Origin: a virus
Direction: 5' to 3' (one strand)
Virus record (IMG/VR): IMGVR_UViG_3300021368_001926
Span: 1-26,819 of that record
Length of the DNA stretch: 26,819 nucleotides
The notes under the pieces were generated by a model. It made no database searches and was not told the origin of the DNA. It saw only the letters and a list, made by a program, of their open reading frames with translations. Position numbers and translations under genes: made by a program. Every line of letters begins with the position of its first letter. Position 1 is the stretch's first letter. Positions 16,101-24,451 of this stretch are shown piece after piece.

Positions 16101-19100
16101 TCTACCTCAGTATTTTGATGATACTGTTATCACTACTACCGCAAATCAAAATGCAGACGGAACTGCATCTGATGGAAATGGTTGCTCTGATGTAGCTTCT
16201 GCTATTGATACTCTAGCATTCTTGTGGGTAGATGTTATTGCTAATAACACAAACGGTACTTATCTAGATGCTGCATATCTAATTTCTAGAAACAAACATC
16301 TCATTGCAGATCAAGCATACTTAGATACTAAGACAAAGTTTGCAGATCTGGGTCTAAACAATGTAGACGAAAGAAAATGCCGTAGGGACATTGGAATTAT
16401 CCTAAATGGTCTAATTAGAGACTTGTCACTAGGTGGTAACGCTGGCATTCTAACAAATGCTGAAGCTTATTATACAGGCAACACATTAACAGGTGTTCCT
16501 GATGGAGAAATTGGTCCTACTAGATATGCATTCAAACAGGTTGCTCGTTACGCAACTGCTGCAATGCGTAACTGGACTGGAGGAAACTTTACTGATACAA
16601 CTCCAAATGGAGCAACTTACAATCCTGCTTCTGGTCAAGTAACAGTAACATTCCCAGATCCTGTTACACCACTGACAACCAAAGATAGAATTGCCTTTAA
16701 AGAAGGTGCAATTACATTTAGTTGTTCTGATAATGGTGGTGGAAATCATGCATCACCAGAAAGATTTGATTCTAACTTCGGTAAAGACTATGCAATCACC
16801 AATGTAAACTCTGCTGGTGGTAACACAACCGTAACTTGTACTGTTCCAACTGGAGGAACGGCACAGTCTGCACACACCTTTGTTAGTGCTTTAACAGATG
16901 GTACTGTACTAATCTACGATACAGTAGAGACATGCTCAGCAATTCCTAAGTTTGTAGATTGGAATATCCTTCTAGATTCTACTGCAGCTGCACAAGCAAT
17001 TAAACTAATCACCCCAACTACTGCTACCTACGACCCAGCAACAGGTGATTTTGTAATTACTTCTGCTGGTCATGGACTCACTACTTCTGATGCAATTAGA
17101 CTCGCACCAGAAAGTTTTGTGTTTACTTGTGCCATGGATGGTAACAAGACAGAGCACTATTTGCCTGAAGTAAATCAACCTGCATACGGAACTACTCTAG
17201 CAATTACAGCAGCAACAACAAATACATTTACTGTTAATGTTGGTGCATCTGGTCCTGATGTACAATTCACACCAACGGGTGCTACATACGATCCAGCAAC
17301 AGGTCTGATGGTTCTTACCATTGGATCTCACACCTTGAGTGTTGGTGAAGGTGTTGTTCTTGACGACAATTCATTCACATTTACATGTGATATGGATAAT
17401 GATCAATCACAGAAGACTTATCCTCGTCCTGGTATTGATCCTTTTGCTGGCAAGTCTATTCCAATTGCTGCTAGAACAGATACAACTATTACTCTAGATG
17501 TAGGTAAGTCTGGTCCCAACAAGTATTTTACTCCTAGTGCTGCTAACTACGATCCAATTAGTGGTGACATGACAGTCACTGTAGGTCAGCATGGTTTGGG
17601 AGTTGGACGCAGTGTTGTACTGGAAGATAATTCTTTTACTTTCCTATGCGACTATAATGGCGACAATTATCAAACGCCTAAGACCTATCCTCGTCCTGGA
17701 CAAGACCCATATGCTGGTCAATCAATTGCAATTACTGCAGTTGGAAGCACTGGACATACACCAACAGATGTAATTTATGATCCTACTGCTGGAGACATTG
17801 AGTTTGTTTTGGCGAATCATGGATTCGTAAGTGGTGATTATGTCTTAATTGAAGATGATGCAATTACACTCTCCTGCACATTAGATAATAATGCAACTAA
17901 CCACACTTATCCAAGATCTCATGATTATGGAAGTGGTAGATGGTTTGCACTCGAAGAAGTAACCACAAATACATTTAAGATCAAGGGTCTACCAATTCCA
18001 AAAGATTGTTCTCCTCACACATTTGTTTCCTTTGCAGCAAATGGACTAAGGCGTCAAGACGGAACATTTACAATTAATGTTGGTAATGGTGGAGTATCTA
18101 CATCTGCACACACCTTTGTATCTGCTACAGCAAATGCTATTAAGCATGAACCACAAACAGATCATACATTTGTCAGTGCTTCAGCAAATGCAGTTAAACA
18201 TCTACCACAGTCTGCACATACATTCAAGAGAGTAGATGGAAATGCTGTTGCAGCATTTAATAGTACAAGTGGCGGTCCTGCATGTTCTGGTGTCGAACAA
18301 ACTATCGATACAGAAATGGATCTGTTGGATAGTGTTCTTAAGTATGCTTCAGACCCTGCAGGTGGCACACAACCAGGATCTGTAACTAAGACATACGGAA
18401 CTCTATTCGATACCTCTAATGTCAAGACATATCCTGATAGTTACATCTATGATACACAGGGTGTCAGAATGGCAGTTCGTGCTGACTTCGATGATTTCCC
18501 AATCATTGAAGCATCACCATACACACAAAATGCTTCTGTTATCTCCGCTCTTGGTGGCGGTGGTGCTGAAATTGATGGTAATAAAGTCAAGCAACCAAAC
18601 TCTCCTTTCCCAGGTCTAGAACCAGACGGAAGTGCAACATTCCCCAACCAAGGTAAGTCCATGGTTGCGGCAGCATTTACCGTTGTTTCTCAGAACGGTA
18701 CTGGATACATTATCAAGAATGATGGTTATGTTCAGTTGGTTTCTGTATTCTGTATCTTCTGTAAAGATGGTGTTGTTGCTGAATCTGGTGGTTATGCATC
18801 GATTACAAACTCCGCTACTAACTTCGGACAGTTTGCACTGAGAGCAAATGGATTTAGAGCTGAGTCCTATACATTTGATAGAGCGACTATTCAATCTATC
18901 AGTCAAACTGCTGCTGGTAGAACTACTCTTACTGTTGCTGGTCTAGGAAGAGCGCCACTAGAGCACTATATTCTAAAAATTCCTGGTTATAAAACACAGG
19001 CATCTAACATTGAGTATTTCATTGATGCGGTTGGTGCTGTCTCTGCTGCTGCTCCATATACGGCAACAATTACAGTTGCAAATGGTGATGGCAATGATCC

Positions 19101-22100
19101 ATTAGAACTAATTAGAGAAAGTGACAACACTGCAATTAGTGGATTAACTGCTCTGCAGCAAGAACTAACACCATCTGGATCAGCTAACGCTACTCTTAAT
19201 TTACACAGACCATCTATTGTTAACTCTTCTTCTCACACTTGGGAATATGCAGGTGCTGGTACTGACTATAATGCACTACCAGAAAACGGCGGTACTAAGA
19301 TCGAAGAGTTTGAGCAAGTAGATGGTCCTAACCAGAACTATGGTCGTGTTTATGTTTCTGGTACTGACGAACTAGGTGACTTCAAAGTTGGTACATTCGC
19401 AAGAATTGAAAACAGAACTGGTGCTATCACCTTCACAGGTACGGTTACCATTTCCGAAGTTGAATTCTTGAAACTGAAGGGTGGCACTGTTGTTGTTACT
19501 GGATTCTCCTCTGACAATACACTCGGTGGAGCAAATACATCTGACTCCAAACTGCCAACACAGAAGGCGGTTAGAGACTTCATCACCAACAACCTTGGTG
19601 CATACATCAACAAACCATATTCTACAAACGCAGTTCCAAGATCTCTGGTTGAACTTACTGACTCTGGTAAGATTTCTCTAGACCAGATTCCTGCACTAAG
19701 ACCATTCAGTGTCTTCACAGTTGCTGATCAAGCAGGAAGACTTGCTCTAGAAGGAGCACTTGCAGGTGACATTGCTATTCAGCAAGACACCCAAAGTTCA
19801 TTCATTCTGAACAATGATAATGATAGCTTGTTCTTAGGATTTGCTGTAGATCCAAACCTTGCATTTACTATTGGTGATCTATACACAGGAACTCCTAGTG
19901 GCGGTGTTCTTCAGGCAACTGAATATAGAACAGGTGTTGTCTATCAAATTAATATTACTAACGGTGGTGCTGGATATACAACTACTCCATCTGTTACTAT
20001 TAGTGGAGGAAATCCAGCAGCTGGTGCAGTTTCCGCAACAGCAGAATGTTCTATTGCTAGTGGACAAGTTGTATCTATTACAGTTACTGTCAACAATGGA
20101 TACCTTGGCGGTTTTGGATACACGACCGCTCCAACAGTAACTATTGCTGCTCCACCCGCTGGTGGTACTTTGGCAACAGCATCTGCTTTGATTGAAAGTA
20201 GATTGTATGGCGATATTATTAACAATATCAAAATTGCAGACACAGATACAATTGCTGACGATACTACTCCAACAGCAAATGTCGTTAATATTACTAGATC
20301 CGTTAACACTTCGTCGAGTGATATAACTAACTGGGTATCTCTTTCTGCACAGAGTGTTAATATCAATGACCTTACTTCAACACCTGGAAATGTAATTAGT
20401 TCTACACTACTAGGTACTGGTTCTGCAAACTCCTTCTCGTTCTTGAGAGGTGATACGAAGTATGCACCTGCTGTACAAACAGTCAAAGGAACAGAAAGAA
20501 GATACTTTGGTAAACTATATTCTCAGGCAACTCAAGGTTCTAGTCAGTTAATCTTTGAAGACATTGAAGTTCTGAATGATATTGTTGTTGGTCATGATGT
20601 AAGCGAAAGTGTAACTGGTATTCAAGCGAGCACGGTTGTTAACGGGTTTGCTTCTACTGGTGGACTGACAACTGTTGCTTTAAATAATCCTATTGCAAGT
20701 GGAGTAACAATTGCTGCAGGAACATACATTGAATTCTTCCGCAGTCCATCTCCTATCAAAATTGATTCTATCAATACCAAGGGAGACTTTGTTGCAGAAA
20801 TTCTAATTGCAAATCCTGGTAGTGGATACACGCCAAATGATTATAGAAATGTACCATTGACTGGTACTGGTGTTGGAAGTGGAACTGGATTAGAAGCAAA
20901 TATTATTGTTGGTGCTGGTGGAACTATTGATAGTGTAACTATTACAAATGGTGGTGAAAACTTCACTGCATACCAAGACGCCACTGTCAATGGAGACTTC
21001 ACAATCACAACTCCTGCGGTACTAGGACCAGGAAATAGTGGAGTTCTAGAAGCAAAAACAACTACTTCAACTAGATCTCATGGTTTCGTTGGTTTGGATG
21101 TTGATAGAGTTACTGATGCAACAATTTCTGCTGACCCATTCGGTACATCTGGTGTTGCAAGATTCCTCAAATCTCAATTTATCCATGGATCAAACGGATC
21201 CATCACAATCAAAGACCAATCAAATACAATTAGTAGTGGTCTAGATGCTGACTTGTTAGATGGTCTACAAGGAACCGATTATCTAGATGGTGCAAACTTC
21301 TTCGATGATTCTATCACACCTGATAAAATGCAGAAGGGTGTTGATTATGATTTCAATGTAGACGGTTCTTCTGGATCTACTGATAAACTCAATACGATCA
21401 ATCAGAACCCATCATCAAACCCAGATCCTTTTGAACTCAAGCAAGGTCTAGCACTTAGAACAATCTTCGATACTGCAGACGGATTAGCAACTGCTTATCC
21501 ATCTGTTGTTTCTGGAAATCCTAGTGCTGCAAAGCACTTAGTAATGTCAATTAGAACAGATGGTAACAGTTCTACTATTGATGGTGGTGGTGTAAGACAA
21601 CTTGCATTTGGTAATGACGATAATGTCTATCTCCGTGGTTCTGGTGCTACTCTAAACCAGTGGTCAAACTGGTATAAACTATACCACAATGGAAATGATG
21701 GTATCAATAGTGGTCTCGATGCTGATCGTCTTGACAATAAGCAAGGAACTTGGTATCAAGAACCATTCAATCTAAATGCAGTTGATCCACTAACTAACGA
21801 TCCTCAGCAAATTTGGGAAACGCATCTTCCTAGATTCCTAGATGAAACTAGATTTAGAAATAAAATTAGAATCAGAACTTTCTCTGGAACAGATGTAGCA
21901 TATGCTATTTTCTTTAGAAAGGCATTAGATATTAGTGCTACAGGTCAATATAAAGCAACTGCTGCTCTAAATCTATATGATATTGGAGATAACAACCTTG
22001 GAAACTTCACTGTTGATACTCCAATTGTATACACAGATGCAAATGATTCCACAAACAATTATACCATTCTGAAAGGAAGACTATCCAGTGGTGGAACATT

Positions 22101-23895
22101 TACTGGTGCTACTGCATTAGGAACAGCAAATGATCATGAAGATTTCGATGCATATGCATTGGATGATAACAACATCATGTATGAACCACTAGATTTAGGT
22201 AATGATAGTGGTGATGGATATCTGAGACTTGGTAGAAGAGATAATCAATCATCTAACCCATACATTGATTTTAATAGTTCCGCTGCACCTGCCCTAGATG
22301 GTTCCAGTCAACCAACTTATAATGCAAGAATTGAAGCAGATGGTGGTAACGCTACCGAAGGATCTGGTAGTCTTAGAGTTTTTGTTAACGATGAAAATTC
22401 TTTCACTGTTAACAATAGCATCATTTGGAACGCATCCAATGTTGCTTTCAATTCTAGCAATGTTCTTTCTACAGCATCACTCAAGTCTGCCGTGATGAGA
22501 GACACCAACGGAGACTTCTCCGCTGGAACAATTACCGCTGCTCTGACAGGTGCTGCTTCAGACAATGTTCTGAAGACTGGCGATACAATGTCTGGTCTTC
22601 TAACCATTTCTGGTCTTGGTCAAGGTTCCACTGCTCTAGATGTAGATGGAGAAGTTCTATTTGATCAAAGTTTGACTGTTGGTAGTGACTTACTTGTAGA
22701 CAACGGAACTCTGTTTGTAGATGCATCTTCAAATAAAGTAAGAATTGGTGCTGCCTCCGCTGGTGATCTTCAATTGACCGTTGGAAACACTGATGCAAGT
22801 TTGGGATTCCAAAGCAATAGCAGACTTGGTAATCAGCAAAGTTTCTATGCCCTACAAATTCTTAAAGAAAACAACTCTGGTGAAGCAGGTCTTGTTCTTA
22901 GACATGGTGCAACGACTGGAGGTGCAGCATCTCCTGCTGAGTGGGGTATCTCCGTTTCTAGACAAGGAGCAAATGTTGGTGATCTAATTCTAAGAACAAG
23001 AACTGGTGGTTCTACTAACGAGAAGACACTAACTCTAAAAAATAATGGAGACATTGTACCAGAAATTACATCCCTAAATCTTGGTCTTTCTACTGACAGA
23101 TGGGGTGCATTCCATGGAGATGAAGTTTATGCTCAAGACAAGGTTGTAATTAGTGATGCAAGTGGAAACAACGGTGCAGAACTTTACTTCAAGGGTGCAG
23201 CATCTGGTGCTGGTGGTGGTAGAAGTTGGAGAATGGGCAATGCCCTTTCTTCTGGTGTAGATGTTCTAGAAATCGCACCATCTGTTTCTCTAGGTGCTGA
23301 AGACTGGAACACCACAAATCCAACAATTGCAATGTTGGGACAGTTCAATAGAGTTGGTATTAACACCAATTCATTTGGTGGAACAGATACTACTGTTACA
23401 CCTAATGTAAACAGAGTCTACACCTTAAATGTAAACGGTGATGTTAACATTGATGGTCAGTTGTTCCAAGACAATGCGGAATTTGTAACTTCTCGTTGGA
23501 ATGAAGTTGGAAACAATATTTACAGAAACTCTAGAGTAGGTGTTGGTGAAACAAATCCAGCATACACTCTTGATGTTGGCGAGGACTTTACTGATACTGG
23601 AGAATCTGGACGCCTTCGTGTTCAGGGTACATCTAGATTAGAAGGAACATTAACTGTTTCTACTGGTGGTATTCAAATTACTGGAAACGCCAATCTCAAG
23701 ACCTCAATTCAAGCAAACGGTCACAATCTATATGCAGATACTAAGGGTATCATTACAACTCAAGCAACCACAATTGATGAAGATGTAACAATTCCTTCTG
23801 GTGTTACTGCATATTCCATGGGCGACATTACTATCGCTTCTGGTAGAACAGTTATTGTCAATGGCGACTGGTCATTGATTGATCCTACTGTTTGA
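13102..23895 (+). CDS. Giant tail fibre / adhesin (3597 residues)
   Basis: The largest protein in the window, likely a host-binding fibre. From the N-terminus I see: GxGY repeats (about 67-140); a PPTHKDG module (about 194-250); a pectate-lyase-like beta-helix opening with GSDLNDG and APVRSIKKAAQIA (about 314-430); beta-rich sequence; two alpha-helical domain copies (about 788-1045 and 1054-1750) interrupted by Cys-containing beta repeats; a further beta-helix-like segment with GYASITNSATNFG (about 1854-1915); a fibre segment with KLPTQKAVRDF (about 2155); more GxGY repeats (about 2290 and 2575); LDADLLDG and LDADRLDN fibre repeats (about 2715 and 2875); and C-terminal repeats of the VGVGETNPAYTLDV type. 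There is no obvious self-cleaving chaperone domain at the end. A candidate AAGGAT ribosome binding site lies at 13085-13090. The frame is open throughout, with no frameshift. Confidence 0.85.
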   Translation: MSFNINSDKEKIKGVSPQLIGENETTIRIGSGSDENEVFRAQKDPVSGLPRIGINRTGKRVNAITVNQGGSGYTVAPAVTIDPPPAGDTARQALGSAILGIAGEVSAIVVTDSGDGYATAPNVIITGGNGVGAVASSTLDTVDFELDINGAIRTSTSIISDTARVLNLDIDNFVTPDLELRAPNLKTFANNTGVLFTPNDTVNKDEFIYAGTNLYQALNDGKTGGTPPTHKDGIVVSGNALTAAVDAGVQFKHIGYRVNDPNSFQYNETGNAGVYPRSITPLLGDRSDKIATTEYVLNLATNDVGGRVYVSEQIGSDLNDGRSAVAPVRSIKKAAQIAWSTPGVKETLIVAGGDYTEDNPISLPPDCSVVGDNLRLVIIRPGNPGKDIFKFGDKNYVTGVTYRDQIDSQGLSTNTWRYAMVFDDKQRVVIDNEVNGDFGVNFPIGHQIIGPQRFRLEFTSNTGGNSLAAGIDVVSQIQGARARTVAVTFDAITGQNAFNDGTVDVEIVSGGFSDTEPFTYYTSATQGAQINGQTVTQTAGELRLRFTTDPTTAIPAGTIVFLNDVANSVFTSGFYEVTGIFTDNAPSYWDVRFGTLLNAPTWSSVGETFASGVEIYTASTTNAQFTSQSAESIRAEGEVVSTDYDVTTTLPISRIDFSLQGDASIATGGFQEAQFGSAEDLGGVIFYTNALTGADNTHDLKEGQEIEIEGLPTNSPDLSAFNGKQRIYKVLEDADGRSRRFVIPKKFPSLTLDNFDPGQFAKVKSYAKSITLTLRNSPNKFPLSTPEARRYQDACQLIRNNRAFIADEVVGRINKEFAKEYYSVYNLSGSSFDVFLGTSSFVHTYVSGGTVTFGGSAYTITGFTYDNAVTGVATVTTSSPISELSEDDTVKLADILVSCSNGQKTYPSFSIPTDDEQCRQDVEHFLNALVRDLEFGTNHNIVDAAEKYIVNGKIAYIENEIIQNVRAVEYARELAIWAMANWRTGTRLSTEPIYTPQFTSLPQYFDDTVITTTANQNADGTASDGNGCSDVASAIDTLAFLWVDVIANNTNGTYLDAAYLISRNKHLIADQAYLDTKTKFADLGLNNVDERKCRRDIGIILNGLIRDLSLGGNAGILTNAEAYYTGNTLTGVPDGEIGPTRYAFKQVARYATAAMRNWTGGNFTDTTPNGATYNPASGQVTVTFPDPVTPLTTKDRIAFKEGAITFSCSDNGGGNHASPERFDSNFGKDYAITNVNSAGGNTTVTCTVPTGGTAQSAHTFVSALTDGTVLIYDTVETCSAIPKFVDWNILLDSTAAAQAIKLITPTTATYDPATGDFVITSAGHGLTTSDAIRLAPESFVFTCAMDGNKTEHYLPEVNQPAYGTTLAITAATTNTFTVNVGASGPDVQFTPTGATYDPATGLMVLTIGSHTLSVGEGVVLDDNSFTFTCDMDNDQSQKTYPRPGIDPFAGKSIPIAARTDTTITLDVGKSGPNKYFTPSAANYDPISGDMTVTVGQHGLGVGRSVVLEDNSFTFLCDYNGDNYQTPKTYPRPGQDPYAGQSIAITAVGSTGHTPTDVIYDPTAGDIEFVLANHGFVSGDYVLIEDDAITLSCTLDNNATNHTYPRSHDYGSGRWFALEEVTTNTFKIKGLPIPKDCSPHTFVSFAANGLRRQDGTFTINVGNGGVSTSAHTFVSATANAIKHEPQTDHTFVSASANAVKHLPQSAHTFKRVDGNAVAAFNSTSGGPACSGVEQTIDTEMDLLDSVLKYASDPAGGTQPGSVTKTYGTLFDTSNVKTYPDSYIYDTQGVRMAVRADFDDFPIIEASPYTQNASVISALGGGGAEIDGNKVKQPNSPFPGLEPDGSATFPNQGKSMVAAAFTVVSQNGTGYIIKNDGYVQLVSVFCIFCKDGVVAESGGYASITNSATNFGQFALRANGFRAESYTFDRATIQSISQTAAGRTTLTVAGLGRAPLEHYILKIPGYKTQASNIEYFIDAVGAVSAAAPYTATITVANGDGNDPLELIRESDNTAISGLTALQQELTPSGSANATLNLHRPSIVNSSSHTWEYAGAGTDYNALPENGGTKIEEFEQVDGPNQNYGRVYVSGTDELGDFKVGTFARIENRTGAITFTGTVTISEVEFLKLKGGTVVVTGFSSDNTLGGANTSDSKLPTQKAVRDFITNNLGAYINKPYSTNAVPRSLVELTDSGKISLDQIPALRPFSVFTVADQAGRLALEGALAGDIAIQQDTQSSFILNNDNDSLFLGFAVDPNLAFTIGDLYTGTPSGGVLQATEYRTGVVYQINITNGGAGYTTTPSVTISGGNPAAGAVSATAECSIASGQVVSITVTVNNGYLGGFGYTTAPTVTIAAPPAGGTLATASALIESRLYGDIINNIKIADTDTIADDTTPTANVVNITRSVNTSSSDITNWVSLSAQSVNINDLTSTPGNVISSTLLGTGSANSFSFLRGDTKYAPAVQTVKGTERRYFGKLYSQATQGSSQLIFEDIEVLNDIVVGHDVSESVTGIQASTVVNGFASTGGLTTVALNNPIASGVTIAAGTYIEFFRSPSPIKIDSINTKGDFVAEILIANPGSGYTPNDYRNVPLTGTGVGSGTGLEANIIVGAGGTIDSVTITNGGENFTAYQDATVNGDFTITTPAVLGPGNSGVLEAKTTTSTRSHGFVGLDVDRVTDATISADPFGTSGVARFLKSQFIHGSNGSITIKDQSNTISSGLDADLLDGLQGTDYLDGANFFDDSITPDKMQKGVDYDFNVDGSSGSTDKLNTINQNPSSNPDPFELKQGLALRTIFDTADGLATAYPSVVSGNPSAAKHLVMSIRTDGNSSTIDGGGVRQLAFGNDDNVYLRGSGATLNQWSNWYKLYHNGNDGINSGLDADRLDNKQGTWYQEPFNLNAVDPLTNDPQQIWETHLPRFLDETRFRNKIRIRTFSGTDVAYAIFFRKALDISATGQYKATAALNLYDIGDNNLGNFTVDTPIVYTDANDSTNNYTILKGRLSSGGTFTGATALGTANDHEDFDAYALDDNNIMYEPLDLGNDSGDGYLRLGRRDNQSSNPYIDFNSSAAPALDGSSQPTYNARIEADGGNATEGSGSLRVFVNDENSFTVNNSIIWNASNVAFNSSNVLSTASLKSAVMRDTNGDFSAGTITAALTGAASDNVLKTGDTMSGLLTISGLGQGSTALDVDGEVLFDQSLTVGSDLLVDNGTLFVDASSNKVRIGAASAGDLQLTVGNTDASLGFQSNSRLGNQQSFYALQILKENNSGEAGLVLRHGATTGGAASPAEWGISVSRQGANVGDLILRTRTGGSTNEKTLTLKNNGDIVPEITSLNLGLSTDRWGAFHGDEVYAQDKVVISDASGNNGAELYFKGAASGAGGGRSWRMGNALSSGVDVLEIAPSVSLGAEDWNTTNPTIAMLGQFNRVGINTNSFGGTDTTVTPNVNRVYTLNVNGDVNIDGQLFQDNAEFVTSRWNEVGNNIYRNSRVGVGETNPAYTLDVGEDFTDTGESGRLRVQGTSRLEGTLTVSTGGIQITGNANLKTSIQANGHNLYADTKGIITTQATTIDEDVTIPSGVTAYSMGDITIASGRTVIVNGDWSLIDPTV
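15688..17890 (+). repeat. Six copies of a Cys-containing YDP beta repeat
   Basis: Units begin at about 15688, 16612, 17023, 17281, 17542 and 17770. Each opens with a variant of A-T-Y-[DN]-P-A-[TS]-G, followed by two strands, a GHGL-like turn, then SFTFTC and an Asp/Asn-rich stretch (CDMDNDQS, CDYNGDNY, CTLDNNAT, CAMDGNKT, CSDNGG, CSNG), usually ending in TYPR or TYPS. Units 3 to 5 are regular (86, 87 and 76 residues apart). One Cys per unit is conserved, and the acidic stretch after it could bind calcium, which is speculative. The first unit sits apart, in helical copy 1; the other five are in helical copy 2. Confidence 0.7.
18106..18249 (+). repeat. Short tandem repeat, 54-base unit (HTFVSA)
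   Basis: Two full units at 18106-18159 and 18160-18213, and a partial third from 18214, encode 18-residue repeats of the form [AD]-HTFVSA-[TS]-ANA-[IV]-KH-x-PQ-[TS]. Earlier single relatives occur at about 16870 (AHTFVSA), 18010 (PHTFVSF) and 15625 (HTYVSG). The units keep similar but not identical codons, so the duplication is not very recent. They may form stacked beta turns within the fibre. Confidence 0.75.
21226..21755 (+). repeat. LDADLLDG-type fibre repeats
   Basis: The sequence SGLDADLLDGLQGTDYL (about 21238-21288) and its relative SGLDADRLDNKQGTWY (about 21712-21759) match the short tail-fibre repeat with LDADxLDG and an aromatic residue a few positions later, common in phage side fibres. 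Between them is a domain with WSNWYKLYHNGND, another frequent fibre-tip feature. This indicates a receptor-binding architecture in the C-terminal third of the giant protein. Confidence 0.65.
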
Positions 23896-23901
23896 TAAAT
23901 A
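23894..23901 (+). promoter_or_regulatory. T4-type late promoter (GATAAATA)
   Basis: This is an exact NATAAATA match overlapping the TGA stop of the giant fibre gene (23893-23895). Initiation is expected near 23907-23909, about 18 bases before the next start codon. It should drive the three C1q-like genes and the oxygenase as one late unit. No terminator is seen between the giant fibre gene and this promoter, so read-through is also possible. Confidence 0.75.
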
Positions 23902-23925
23902 TAACTATAGAAAGACTTATTTAAA

Positions 23926-24450
23926 ATGAGTACCTTAGAAGTTGGAACGCTTATATACGATAGTATAGAAGCCAGCGGTGGTAGTGCCACATCAATACCT
24001 CTCCTCAAAATCAGGATGGGTCCTAATGGAACTAACATGACTAATGGAGGGACTACCTGGACATATAAAAATGTCTTTGATAGTGCTGAAATTAATGTTG
24101 GAAATTGGAGTTTCAACAGCAGTTCTGTTACTGTTCCAGAAAATGGATTATATTATTTGTACTGCAATATGGGGTATTTCGAGAATACTTCACAAGATAC
24201 CTCATATCGCTGGACCGTATTCCATAGATTTGTTATCAATGGAACTGCACAATATGAATCTGCAAGATCAACATATTGTAGAGATTACGCTGGACACCAT
24301 TCGGCATCAACTTCACTAACTACGATGTATTCTTTGAATGCTGGTGATCAAATTAGATTGCAATTCTATCATGGTACAGGATATAATGGAAATGATTGCA
24401 CATTACTAAATATGAGTCACTTTTTAATCTATAAGATGGCGGAGCAATAA
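23926..24450 (+). CDS. C1q-like jelly-roll adhesin 1 (174 residues)
   Basis: The N-terminal tag (STLEVGTLIYDSIEASGG) resembles short fibre-attachment segments. From about residue 45 the sequence has the order of a C1q/TNF-like jelly roll: VFDSAEINVGNWSFN, VTVPENGLYYLYCNMGY, a strand with RFVINGTAQYESAR, SLTTMYSLNAGDQIRLQFYH, and a final strand ending HFLIYKM. The GLYYLY and LNAGDQIRL elements are the usual markers of this fold. It is probably a trimeric receptor-binding tip. Only a weak ribosome binding site (AAAGA) precedes the start codon. It heads a run of three related genes. The fold is assigned from the motif order, and the ligand is unknown. Confidence 0.75.
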   Translation: MSTLEVGTLIYDSIEASGGSATSIPLLKIRMGPNGTNMTNGGTTWTYKNVFDSAEINVGNWSFNSSSVTVPENGLYYLYCNMGYFENTSQDTSYRWTVFHRFVINGTAQYESARSTYCRDYAGHHSASTSLTTMYSLNAGDQIRLQFYHGTGYNGNDCTLLNMSHFLIYKMAEQ

Positions 24451-24451
24451 A

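Larger units (their letters stand above)
15466..18360 (+). repeat. Duplicated alpha-helical domain in the giant fibre
   Basis: Copy 1 (about 15466-16245) and copy 2 (about 16261-18345) share the same ordered elements. These are DA-x2-LI-x-RN-[RK]-x-[FL]-IAD; then C-R-x-D-[VI] followed by NAL/NGL and RDL-x-[FL]-G; then an Ala-rich helix ending in NW; then CS-[DG]-V followed by IDT. Cysteines are at residues 918 and 1028 in copy 1 and at 1093 and 1728 in copy 2. The spacing differs greatly because beta repeats interrupt each copy. Between the DA and the first Cys there are 125 residues in copy 1 and 37 in copy 2. Between the NW and the second Cys there are 45 and 569. Confidence 0.75.

Noticed and set aside
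19944-20486. Long minus-strand open frame (180 codons) opposite the giant fibre gene
   Set aside because: It lies fully antisense to a coding region with strong codon structure and has no ribosome binding site, promoter or family-like motif; its length follows from the low stop frequency opposite Thr/Ser/Val-rich sequence.
13102-23895. Possible frameshift or gene fusion explaining the giant fibre length
   Set aside because: The frame is open across the whole length with consistent composition and recognisable fibre modules throughout, so no assembly error is indicated.
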